DNA from: Burkholderiales bacterium
GTDB taxonomy: Bacteria; Pseudomonadota; Gammaproteobacteria; Burkholderiales; SG8-39
Length of the DNA: 64,000 bases
Assembly: GCA_020848075.1 (NCBI GenBank)
Contig: JADLAV010000018.1
Location: 1 to 64,000, forward strand
Reading direction: 5' to 3'
Under the pieces are notes generated by a model, which did no database searches, was not told the DNA's origin, and worked only from the letters and a program-made list of their open reading frames with translations. This document shows, in pieces, positions 56,694 through 64,000 of the stretch; position 1 is the first letter of the stretch; each line of letters opens with the position of its first letter. The position numbers were made by a program, and so were the translations under genes.

Positions 56694-57490
56694 GTGAGCG
56701 CCGAGCCGATCGTCGTCACGCAGGCCCTCACCCGTCGCTTCGGCGACCTGACCGCCGTCGACGCGCTCACGCTCGAGGTGCGGCGCGGCGAAGTGTTCGG
56801 TTTGCTGGGACGCAACGGCGCCGGCAAGAGCACCTTCATCAAGATGCTCACCACCCTCCTGCCCCCGACTTCCGGCACTGCGCGCATCGCGGGCTTCGAT
56901 CTGGTGCACGAGGCCGCCGCAGTGCGGCGCGTGATCGGTTACGTGCCGCAGGCGCTCTCGGCCGACGGCGAGCTCTGACCGGCTACGAGAACCTGCTCGT
57001 CTTCGCGCAGCTCTACGACGTGCCGCGCGCCGAACGCAAGGCGCGCATCGCCGAGGCGCTCGCCCTGATGGGCCTTGCCGAGGCGTCCGACAGGCTCGTG
57101 AAGTCCTATTCCGGCGGCATGATCCGGCGCCTCGAGATCGCGCAGTCCACGCTGCATCGCCCCGCGGTGCTGATTCTCGACGAGCCGACCGTGGGGTTGG
57201 ATCCGCTCGCCCGGCACTCGGTCTGGGACCAGCTGGAGCAGCTGCGCGCGCGCTCGGACAGCACCATCCTCCTCACGACGCACTACATGGACGAGGCCGC
57301 GCGGCTCTGCGACCGCGTCGCGATCCTCGACCGCGGCAGGCTCGCGGTGCTCGGCGCGCCGCGGGAGCTGACGGCGCAGCTCGGCGAAGGCAGCACGCTC
57401 GACGACGTGTTCGAGCGCTACACCGGCGAGGCGCTCGAGACCCCCGCGGGTTATCTGGAGACCTCGCGCACGCGGCGGAGGCGCACATGA
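56694..57490 (+). pseudogene. DrrA-like ABC transporter ATPase, frameshifted
   Basis: Begins at GTG behind TGGAGG and encodes a normal ABC-2-type ATPase: Walker [13 protein letters not shown], then [13 protein letters not shown]. There the frame meets TGA at 56976-56978. Reading continues in another frame as [15 protein letters not shown], with signature [12 protein letters not shown] and Walker [14 protein letters not shown], to the stop at 57490. A two-base CT duplication (GAGCTCTGACC instead of GAGCTGACC, 56973-56976) explains it. The rest is intact, so this is a very recent mutation, a sequencing or assembly error, or less likely a recoding site. The permease gene overlaps its end (ATGA). 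Confidence 0.85.
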
Positions 57491-58269
57491 GCACGATCAC
57501 CGGTCTATTCGGCAAGACCCTGGCGATCGCGGAAATGGAGGTGCGGAAGCTCCGTCACGATCCGACCGAGCTCGCGACCCGCGCGATCCAGCCCGCGCTG
57601 TGGCTGCTCGTCTTCGGCCAGGTGATGAGCCGCGCCCGAATGATCGAGACGGGCGGCCTCGCCTATCTCGATTTCCTGGTGCCCGGCGTGCTCGCGCAGA
57701 GCGTGCTCTTCATCGCGATCTTCAACGGCATCTCGGTCATCTGGGAGCGCGATCTCGGCATCGTGCACAAGTTCCTCGCCAGCCCCGCGCCACGCGCCGC
57801 GCTGGTGGTCGGCAAGGCGCTCGGCGGCGGTGTGCGTGCGCTTTCGCAGGTCGTGGTGATCCTCGGGCTCGCCGTGCTCCTCGGCGTCGCGATCCGCTGG
57901 GAGGCGCTTGCGCTCCTCGGCGTCGTGGCGCTCGTGCTGCTCGGTGCGATGGTGTTCTCGACCTTCTCCCTCATCATCGCCTGCCTCGTGAAGACGCGCG
58001 AGCGCTTCATGGGCATCGGCCAGGTGCTCACCATGCCGCTCTTCTTCGCGAGCAACGCGATCTATCCGACGTCGCTGATGCCGCAATGGCTGCAAGCCAT
58101 AGCGCGCGTCAATCCGCTCACCTACCAGATCGACGGCCTGCGCGCATGCCTGCTGCCGGCGCAGCACGTGGCGCCGCTCGGGATCGCGGCGGATCTCGCC
58201 GTCCTCGCAGCCTCGCTCGTCGTGCTGGTGGCGATTAGCGCGCGGCTCTATCCGAATATCGTCAGATAG
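57487..58269 (+). CDS. ABC-2-type exporter permease (DrrB-like)
   Basis: A 260-residue permease with six membrane helices and the ABC-2 motif region [20 protein letters not shown], then [14 protein letters not shown]. It pairs with the ATPase encoded directly upstream; its ATG overlaps that stop (57487-57490). DrrAB-like exporters move lipids, polyketides or drugs. If the ATPase frameshift is real, the exporter may be dead, yet the permease shows no damage, which favours a recent event. Confidence 0.87.
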   Translation: MSTITGLFGKTLAIAEMEVRKLRHDPTELATRAIQPALWLLVFGQVMSRARMIETGGLAYLDFLVPGVLAQSVLFIAIFNGISVIWERDLGIVHKFLASPAPRAALVVGKALGGGVRALSQVVVILGLAVLLGVAIRWEALALLGVVALVLLGAMVFSTFSLIIACLVKTRERFMGIGQVLTMPLFFASNAIYPTSLMPQWLQAIARVNPLTYQIDGLRACLLPAQHVAPLGIAADLAVLAASLVVLVAISARLYPNIVR

Positions 58270-58452
58270 CCGCGATCGCCGCTGCGCGAGCGTTCCGGTG
58301 CACGCCGCCCCGTACCGGGCCGGCACGCGGAGTAACGGCTTCTTGGCGGTAGGCATATGATTCCGCGTCGCCCGGCGGAATTCGGCTGGAACGAGCGTGC
58401 TCGTCGGACTCAAGCAGGTCAGCAACGCAGTCAACACGGGAGGAGGAGAGTC

Positions 58453-58944
58453 ATGTCATTGAAATCCCTCGCTAGAACCGCCGCCGCGCTAATGCTCGCC
58501 GCATTCGCGTTGGGTGCCGCGGCGCAGCAACCCCCGCTGCCCTACGGCTCGCCGATCTCGCTGGACGATGCGAAGAAGGTCGCCGACGCCGCGGCGGCCG
58601 AGGCCCGCAAGATCAACGTGCCCGAAGCGGTCGCCATCGTCGATCCCGCCGGCCAACTGGTGTACTTCGAGCGGATGGACAACACTCAGACCGGCGGCGT
58701 GAACGTCGCGCTCGGCAAGGCGCGCTCTGCGGCGCTGTTCCGGCGCCCGACCAAGGTCTTCGGCGACCTGCTCGCCAAGGGATCCAACTTCACTTACCTC
58801 CTCGGCCTGGAAGGTGCGGTCCCGGTTCCGGGCGGAATCCCGATCGTGATCGGCGGCAAGATCGTCGGCGGGATCGGCACGTCCGGCGGCAGCGGCGAGC
58901 AGGACGTCCAGGTCTCGGAGGCGGGCGTGGCCGCCTTGAGGTGA
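58453..58944 (+). CDS. GlcG/HbpS-family secreted protein
   Basis: A 163-residue protein. A signal peptide (AAALMLAAFALGAAAQ) targets the periplasm. The mature part fits the GlcG/HbpS (PF03928-type) fold: LDDAKKVADAAAAEA, then VAIVDPAGQLVYFERMDN and the glycine-rich PVPGGIPIVIGGKIVGGIG. Some relatives bind heme (HbpS), while others are stand-alone proteins of unknown role, so heme binding is only a possibility. AGGAGGAG precedes the ATG, which favours this start over longer frames. Confidence 0.8.
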   Translation: MSLKSLARTAAALMLAAFALGAAAQQPPLPYGSPISLDDAKKVADAAAAEARKINVPEAVAIVDPAGQLVYFERMDNTQTGGVNVALGKARSAALFRRPTKVFGDLLAKGSNFTYLLGLEGAVPVPGGIPIVIGGKIVGGIGTSGGSGEQDVQVSEAGVAALR

Positions 58945-58981
58945 CCGTGCGCGGCTCGCGCGGGCGAGGGGTGCGGCGCTG

Positions 58982-60541
58982 CTAGGGTCGCTCGCCCCGG
59001 CGCTGCTGCTCGCCGCGGTTCTCCTGCTGTCGGGGACTGGCGTGCCGGTCGGGTGCTCCGCTTGTTTCGCGACGGGGTTGCTCGTATACCGCGGGCCGAC
59101 GCGTGTCGGGGCGGTTCTCCGGTCGGCCCATGTCCTGGCGGTGCTCGGTTCGAACGCCCGGGGCGGCACTCGCGTCCGGGCGCGGCACTTGACGCACTTG
59201 GGCAGGTGCCGCCACGCGTGGCGCTTCAGACGGCGGTGGAACGGTGCGTGATGCCGCGGGCAATTGCGGCGCGGCGCGTGGGGCCTCGTGCAACGGCGGC
59301 GCGGCGGGCGATGGTGGCGCGGCGGTGCGTGGCGCCTCGGACGGCGGTCGTGCTGCGCGTGGCGCGTCAGACGGCGGTGGGGCGGCGCGTGGCGCGTCAG
59401 ACGGCGGTGGGGCGGCGCGTGATGCCGCTGGCGATGGCTGGGCGGCGCGTGGGGCCTCGTGCGACGGCGGGGCAACGCGTGGCGTTCCGGGCGAGGGCGG
59501 CGCCACGTGTGGCGCCCCGGACGGCTGCGGTGCGCTGCCACGCGTCGGTGGAGAGGGTGGCGCAGCGCGCGGCGTCCTGGGCGACGATGGTGCAACGTGC
59601 GGCGTCGCAGGCGCGAACCGTCGCTGCACGTCGGGATCCCGGTAGGCCACGCCGCGGCGATGCCACGGGTCGTGCTGCCATACGCCTGGGGCGACCACGA
59701 CGGGCGGGTGGACGTACACATCGCGGCGCACGACCGCCGGACGGTAGTAGTAGTTGTTGACGTGCACCACCCTCACCTCGTGCCGCTGCCAGTCCACGCC
59801 GCCGAAGAAGAAGCCGAGCGAAACGCGGATCGCAGGCCCCCAGTAATAGCCCGTGGCGACGCCCGGCCGTGGATAGGGCGCGTGCACCACGTAGCCCGGC
59901 CACGGCGCCCAGTACACCGGCGGATACGCAGGCCACCACCATGACCCGTACGCGACGCGCGGATCGTAGTAGGGCACGTAGATCACGCTCGGATCGGCGG
60001 GCACGAGGACGATGTTGGGCCCGTCGCCGACGACCCGGATGCGATCGTCGGGTCCGAGCGTTCCCGCGGCGCGCGCCCGCGCCCGCAGTTGCTGGATGGT
60101 TTCCATCACGTGCGGTTCCTGCTCGAGGAAGGCGTAGCCGAGCCGGCGCGTCCACTCCAGGTCTTCGTCCATGCGCGCGAGCACGTTCGGGAACGCGACG
60201 AGCGACTTGACGCTCGGATCCCAGTCCTTGTCCTCGACCGCCCGCACCGCGTCGTCGCCCTGCAAGCCCGGATTCGCGCGCGACCAGCGCGCGGCCTCGA
60301 CCACCTCGATGGGATAGGTTGCCGCCATGAGGATCTGCGACAGTAGCGGGTCGGGGTAGAGCGCGATCGGCGCAAGCATCTGGTCGAGTTCGGCCTGCGT
60401 GTATGCCGGGTGGGTCTGCGCATGCGCGTAGCCATGCGTGAGGACGAGCGACGCGAGCATCAGGAATGCGAGCAGCCGGGCGATCGTGCGCGAGAGATCG
60501 CGGGAAAGCTTCGGCCTGCTCGATGTCATGGGCGCGGACAT
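58982..60541 (-). CDS. DUF3300 secreted protein with a Pro/Ala repeat tail
   Basis: A 519-residue exported protein with signal peptide (LLAFLMLASLVLTHGYAHA). A DUF3300 domain (about 35-285) contains LDQMLAPIALYPDPLLSQIL, then VYVPYYDPRVAYGSWWWP and a Tyr/Trp/Pro-rich stretch. The C-terminal 200 residues are low complexity, built of units like PPSDAPRAA and ending in a Gln/Arg/Glu-rich tail. AGGAGG before ATG 60541 decides the start. The family is common in betaproteobacteria and has no known function; the tail suggests cell-wall or surface association. Confidence 0.85.
   Translation of the reverse strand: MSAPMTSSRPKLSRDLSRTIARLLAFLMLASLVLTHGYAHAQTHPAYTQAELDQMLAPIALYPDPLLSQILMAATYPIEVVEAARWSRANPGLQGDDAVRAVEDKDWDPSVKSLVAFPNVLARMDEDLEWTRRLGYAFLEQEPHVMETIQQLRARARAAGTLGPDDRIRVVGDGPNIVLVPADPSVIYVPYYDPRVAYGSWWWPAYPPVYWAPWPGYVVHAPYPRPGVATGYYWGPAIRVSLGFFFGGVDWQRHEVRVVHVNNYYYRPAVVRRDVYVHPPVVVAPGVWQHDPWHRRGVAYRDPDVQRRFAPATPHVAPSSPRTPRAAPPSPPTRGSAPQPSGAPHVAPPSPGTPRVAPPSHEAPRAAQPSPAASRAAPPPSDAPRAAPPPSDAPRAARPPSEAPRTAAPPSPAAPPLHEAPRAAPQLPAASRTVPPPSEAPRVAAPAQVRQVPRPDASAAPGVRTEHRQDMGRPENRPDTRRPAVYEQPRRETSGAPDRHASPRQQENRGEQQRRGERP
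59361..59420. repeat. Exact 30-bp tandem duplication in the DUF3300 tail
   Basis: Two identical 30-bp copies lie head to tail (59361-59390 and 59391-59420), each starting GGCGCGTCAGACGGCGGTGG. They add an in-frame ten-residue unit (APPPSDAPRA type) to the protein tail. Flanking sequence has diverged copies of the same unit, so the repeat number probably varies between strains. Confidence 0.85.
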
Positions 60542-60694
60542 GTGAACCTCCTGCGCCATTAACGCGCAACAGGGTCGGCCGAGCCACCGGGATTCGGTTT
60601 CAGTTGCAACAATCTGTAACCGCGCGTCGCCGGTCGGCGACAGTCGCGGGGCCGCAGGGATGCCGGGAGCCGAGCGTCGCGCACCCGGCGAAGC

Positions 60695-61405
60695 TCACGC
60701 TGCGATCGGTTCGATCAGGACCGGTCCTTCGGCACGCGCGCTGTTCACCCGGGTGCTCACCGGATGGAACGCGAAATCCGATTGCGCATCGTCGATGAGG
60801 ATCGACGCGACGCGAGCGGCGTCGGTGAGCGCGGGGTCGGTCCACGCGCCGAAGGCCTGCGCAGGCAGCACGACAGGCATGCGGTCGTGGATCCCGCTCA
60901 GCGCGCCCGCTGCGGCCCGCGTCAGGATCGCGCAGCTCGCCGTCGCTTCGCTCGCGCCGGCCGGCTGCCACAAGGACATGAGCCCGGCGAAGCAGAACGG
61001 CCGGTCGTCGGCGCGGTGAATGTAGTAAGGCTGCTTGGAGACCTTCACCTCGCCGGTGGCGCGGTCGACGCGCTCCATCGCGCGCCATTCGTACCAGCCC
61101 GCGGCGGGAATTAGGCAGCGCGCGTTGCGGTACGCGTGGCGCCACATCGGCTTTGACGCCGCGTCCTCGGCGCGCGCGTTGATCGTGAATTGCGGCGGCT
61201 TCGCGTCCTTCCACCAATGCGGGATGAGCCCCCACCGCGCGCTGGTGACCCGCAATCCGCCGCCGCGCGGGTCAATGCGCAGCACCGGGACCGTCGATGC
61301 CGGCGCGACGTTGAAGCGGCGCGCGAACGGGTTGCCGCCGTCGCGCCCGACGTGCCATTCGCGCTCGATCGCCGCGGCGTCCGGGTGCACGTACCTGCCG
61401 CACAT
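60695..61405 (-). CDS. SOS response-associated peptidase (SRAP, YedK/HMCES family)
   Basis: A 236-residue protein starting MCGRY, where Cys2 becomes the catalytic N-terminal residue after removal of Met. Other family residues are Asn in FTINARAE, Glu in AGWYEWR and His in GIHDRMPVVLP. SRAP proteins cross-link to abasic sites in single-stranded DNA and protect them from breakage. The start is fixed by the required MCGRY; upstream open frame is not part of the protein. No LexA box was recognised upstream. Confidence 0.92.
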   Translation of the reverse strand: MCGRYVHPDAAAIEREWHVGRDGGNPFARRFNVAPASTVPVLRIDPRGGGLRVTSARWGLIPHWWKDAKPPQFTINARAEDAASKPMWRHAYRNARCLIPAAGWYEWRAMERVDRATGEVKVSKQPYYIHRADDRPFCFAGLMSLWQPAGASEATASCAILTRAAAGALSGIHDRMPVVLPAQAFGAWTDPALTDAARVASILIDDAQSDFAFHPVSTRVNSARAEGPVLIEPIAA

Positions 61406-61595
61406 GGAAACGATTATATCGACGCCGCCGGAGCGGTCGAGTCGCCGCGCGCGACGCCCTTGCGAGCGCGCCTGTTCCAGGCCGCGCCGGCAGCCCGAGT
61501 GACCGCCTACCGCCTTGGACACGGGCGCTAGCCCGAGAACACGCTCTACGCTTGCCGGCGAGCGGCGAAGCTCACAGGGGCGAGGGCCGAACGCG

Positions 61596-62198
61596 TCAGA
61601 AGCGCATGCCGCCCATCATGCCCGCCATGCCCGAGCCGAAGATCGTGGCGTTCAGCATGCCGATCACGAAGCCGACCACGATCGCGATCGCGACGACCAC
61701 CACGGTGTACCCGACGACCTTGTGCTCCGGCACTTTCATGAGTAGCGGCGCACCGAGGTAGAAGAGGTAGAGCGAGTACAGGAAGCCGAGCAGCGCGATC
61801 AGCAGGCCGATCACCGGCAGGAAGGCCAGGATGCCGGCAACCCAGGACGCGGTCATCGCGTACGCCGTCAGCCTCAGCGCCCGGTTGAGATCCTTGTGTC
61901 CCTCGAAGCTCGGCGCGAGGGCGTCGGCGATGAACGCGATCACGAACACCATGACGAGGCTCATCACGTAGCCGGTGAGCGCAATCCACAATGCCATGCC
62001 CGCGCCCATGCGGCCGGCAAGCAGCGTGCCGACGAGGGCCATGCTGAGGAAGGTCGCCAGCGCGGGGATCACCGCGAGGATCGCGATGTAGTTGAGGTAG
62101 AGCGCAAGCGGCTCGGTCTGCTCCTCGGCAATTACCGGCCACTCCTTGCGCGGTTGCACCAGGATGTTCAGCACGCGGTTCAGCAGCTTGTTCAGCAT
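61596..62198 (-). CDS. Yip1-domain membrane protein
   Basis: A 200-residue membrane protein with about five helices. A cytoplasmic start (LNILVQPRKEWPVIAEEQTE) is the hallmark of bacterial Yip1-domain proteins. Helices near residues 35-60, 68-92, 112-145 and 160-185 follow. The C-terminus is Gly/Met-rich (GSGMAGMMGGMRF). Function unknown; the family is often found near stress or envelope genes. It appears to be a single-gene unit. Confidence 0.8.
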   Translation of the reverse strand: MLNKLLNRVLNILVQPRKEWPVIAEEQTEPLALYLNYIAILAVIPALATFLSMALVGTLLAGRMGAGMALWIALTGYVMSLVMVFVIAFIADALAPSFEGHKDLNRALRLTAYAMTASWVAGILAFLPVIGLLIALLGFLYSLYLFYLGAPLLMKVPEHKVVGYTVVVVAIAIVVGFVIGMLNATIFGSGMAGMMGGMRF

Positions 62199-62276
62199 GG
62201 GTCTTCTCCCCCTGTCGCCGGACGACCGCGGCAGTATAGGGGAACTCGGCGCAGCGGTGCAGCTGGCCGGCCGGCG

Positions 62277-64000
62277 TCAGAGCGGGTCGGTCGGCTCTTC
62301 GAATCCGAGACCGTCGGGATTGAGCGCGCAGATCGTCGCGCATCGGGATGAGAAATCGGGCGCACCGCCCGCCGGCACGAGGCTCCGCGGCCGCAACAGC
62401 GCGGCGACGTCGTCGGGGCGCGCCGGCTTCCCGAAGTAGTAGCCCTGCGCGAGATCGCAACGGTGCATGCGCAAGAACGCGACCTGCGGTGCGGTCTCGA
62501 CGCCCTCGGCGACCACCGCGAAGCCGAGGGTGTGCGCCATGTCGATCACGGCCCGCACGATGGCGGCGGCGTTCGGGTCGCTGGTCGCGTCCCGCACGAA
62601 GGAACGGTCGACCTTCAGGGCCGTGACCGGAAAGCGGGGGAGATGGGCGAGGCTCGAGTAGCCCGTCCCGAAATCGTCGATCGAAATCTGCAGCCCCGCC
62701 TCGCGCAAACGCTGCAACGCCTCGATCGCATGCTCCGGGTCCTGCATGAGGTAGCTCTCCGTGATCTCGAGCTCGAGCAGCCGCGGGTCGACGCCCTCGC
62801 CGGCGACGAGCTCGACGATCCGCTGGTCGAGATTCCTCGCCTGGAACTGCCGCGCCGAGACGTTCACCGACACCGGCACCGGGACGAGCCCGGCTTGCCG
62901 CCAGGCGCGGATCTGGCGGCACGCTGCGCGGACCACCCACTCGCCCGCCGGAACGATGAGACCGGTCTCCTCGAGCGCGGGAATGAAATCGGCCGGCGAG
63001 ACCGTCCCGCGGTGCGGGTGCTGCCACCGCAGGAGCGCCTCGACGCCGCGAACGCGCCGCGTCGCGAGATCGACTCTCGGCTGGTAGACGAGCGTGAACT
63101 CCTCGCGCTCGATGGCGAGGCGGAGGTCCGCCTGGACCTGCCGCCGCGCGTGCGAGCGCCGCTCCATCTCCGCGGTGAAGAAGCAATATGCCCCGCGGCC
63201 CAGGTCCTTGGCCCGGTACAGGGCCGCGTCGGCCGACTTGAGCAGCGACTCCGCGTCGGCGCCGTCGGCCGGATAGAGCGCGATACCGACGCTCGCGTTG
63301 ACCGACACCTCGTGCCCGCCCAGCCGGAACGGCGCACCGAGCCTCGCGAGTACTTTCTGCGCGACGTTCGCTGCCGCCTCCGCCTGATCCACGTTCGGGA
63401 GAACCGCGACGAACTCGTCGCCGCTCACGCGCGCGAGGGTATCGCTCGCGCGCACCAGCGCGCGCAGCCTGGCGCCGACCTCGGCGAGGAGCCGGTCGCC
63501 GAGATGATGCCCGTACGTGTCGTTCACGAGCTTGAACCGGTCGAGATCGGCGAAGAGCACCGCGACCTGCCGGCCGTCCCGCGCGGCGAGCGCGATCGCC
63601 TGATCGAGCCGGTCGCGCAGGAGATTGCGGTTCGCGAGGCCGGTGATGCTGTCGTACTGGGCGAGGTACGCGAGCCGCGCCTCCGCCTGGTGCCGCTGCA
63701 CCGCCGAGGACACGATGTTTCCGACGGTCTGCACGAACTCCGCCGCGTCGTCGCTGAAGGAGGCCTCGCCGGCCTTCACCATCGTCAGCACGGCGAACGG
63801 ACCGGCCTCGCCGAGGATCGGTACGCTGACCGAGGCGCGCGAGGCGCAGCCCCTTGCGCGCCCGGCGGGCTGCTCGCAGCGCGCCGTGGGACAGCTCGGG
63901 ACGATCACCGGCGCCTCGGAGCGCAGCGCAGCTGCGACGCCGCATGCGTCGCAGAGGGTGACCACGGCACCGCTCGGCGCGTCGGCGCCCACGCCCGATG
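62277..64000 (-). CDS. GAF-GGDEF-EAL cyclic-di-GMP enzyme, 5' end beyond the window
   Basis: The last 570 or so residues of a larger protein; the frame runs off the right edge. A partial GAF domain (with CDACGVAAAL and SVSVPILGEAGPFAVL) leads to a diguanylate cyclase domain with signature SGDEF. An RxxD inhibitory site (RASD) sits five residues earlier. The EAL phosphodiesterase domain has EALLRW, NVSARQF, ELEITES, DDFGTGYSSL, LKVDRSFV and QGYYFGKP, all the expected catalytic residues. The protein could thus make and degrade cyclic-di-GMP; the net activity cannot be told. Confidence 0.87.
   Translation of the reverse strand, partial: SGVGADAPSGAVVTLCDACGVAAALRSEAPVIVPSCPTARCEQPAGRARGCASRASVSVPILGEAGPFAVLTMVKAGEASFSDDAAEFVQTVGNIVSSAVQRHQAEARLAYLAQYDSITGLANRNLLRDRLDQAIALAARDGRQVAVLFADLDRFKLVNDTYGHHLGDRLLAEVGARLRALVRASDTLARVSGDEFVAVLPNVDQAEAAANVAQKVLARLGAPFRLGGHEVSVNASVGIALYPADGADAESLLKSADAALYRAKDLGRGAYCFFTAEMERRSHARRQVQADLRLAIEREEFTLVYQPRVDLATRRVRGVEALLRWQHPHRGTVSPADFIPALEETGLIVPAGEWVVRAACRQIRAWRQAGLVPVPVSVNVSARQFQARNLDQRIVELVAGEGVDPRLLELEITESYLMQDPEHAIEALQRLREAGLQISIDDFGTGYSSLAHLPRFPVTALKVDRSFVRDATSDPNAAAIVRAVIDMAHTLGFAVVAEGVETAPQVAFLRMHRCDLAQGYYFGKPARPDDVAALLRPRSLVPAGGAPDFSSRCATICALNPDGLGFEEPTDPL

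Noticed and set aside
59220-59700. Repetitive DNA as a CRISPR array
   Set aside because: The repeats are in-frame codon repeats of the DUF3300 tail with no unique spacers and no cas genes nearby.

Overview
The window is GC-rich (about 65-72% by eye), densely coded chromosomal DNA. The gene set points to a betaproteobacterium, probably of the Rhodocyclales/Burkholderiales type and probably from an environmental genome: a 4-hydroxybenzoyl-CoA-reductase-like cluster, a TAT-exported HiPIP, a Kdo 3-hydroxylase, NnrS, a fused gallate-dioxygenase-like enzyme, and Crp/Fnr plus NarL/LuxR signalling genes. No rRNA, tRNA, insertion sequence, prophage or CRISPR array is visible.

Layout. (1) 0-6.1 kb, + strand: an acyl/aryl-CoA ligase, then three tightly coupled genes for a molybdenum hydroxylase-family enzyme. 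Its FAD subunit carries the extra cysteine loop typical of 4-hydroxybenzoyl-CoA reductase. A VOC-fold gene follows. (2) 6.1-8.9 kb: a fossil of the metK 3' end, then O-acetylhomoserine sulfhydrylase and MetA, which together make a direct-sulfhydrylation route to homocysteine. (3) 9.0-14.9 kb: an AsmA-like protein, a tandem universal stress protein and a Kdo hydroxylase. (4) 14.9-21.6 kb, - strand: a compact class I lanthipeptide locus of precursor, LanC, LanB and ABC exporter, bordered by a MITE/REPIN-like repeat. This is the most unusual part of the window. (5) 21.9-24.1 kb: an SDR and a cytochrome P450. (6) 24.1-28.6 kb, - strand: a FecR-type protein coupled to a CHASE2 adenylate cyclase, and a gallate-dioxygenase-like enzyme. 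(7) 28.7-35.4 kb, - strand: glk, gnd, pgl, GH15 glucoamylase and zwf, a sugar-entry and oxidative pentose phosphate operon.

(8) 35.9-45 kb: NnrS with NsrR-type and FNR-type sites, two HtrA proteases, a QseBC/PmrAB-like two-component system, a HiPIP and an orphan OmpR regulator. Repeats of CTTAAG-N5-CTTAAG type lie upstream of the protease, the regulator and the HiPIP, which suggests one small regulon. (9) 44.8-47.1 kb: a membrane-anchored Mrr-like protein, a DedA protein and a UbiA-type prenyltransferase. (10) 47.3-51.8 kb, - strand: a signalling block with a DksA-like zinc finger, a Crp/Fnr regulator, a lone receiver, a NarL/LuxR regulator and its PAS histidine kinase. A 20-bp perfect palindrome sits inside it. 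(11) 51.9-64 kb: a DUF3014 protein, a sirtuin, a MgtA-like P-type ATPase, an ABC-2 exporter whose ATPase gene is frameshifted, a GlcG/HbpS protein, a DUF3300 protein, an SRAP peptidase, a Yip1 protein and the 3' part of a GAF-GGDEF-EAL gene cut by the window end.

In the lanthipeptide locus the genes fit together as follows. LanB would dehydrate Ser/Thr of a 58-residue precursor whose last residues are His-Cys-Cys, LanC would form the thioether rings, and the exporter would move the product. No leader protease, immunity gene or dedicated regulator is visible nearby. All functions are read from sequence motifs and gene order; no database search was run.
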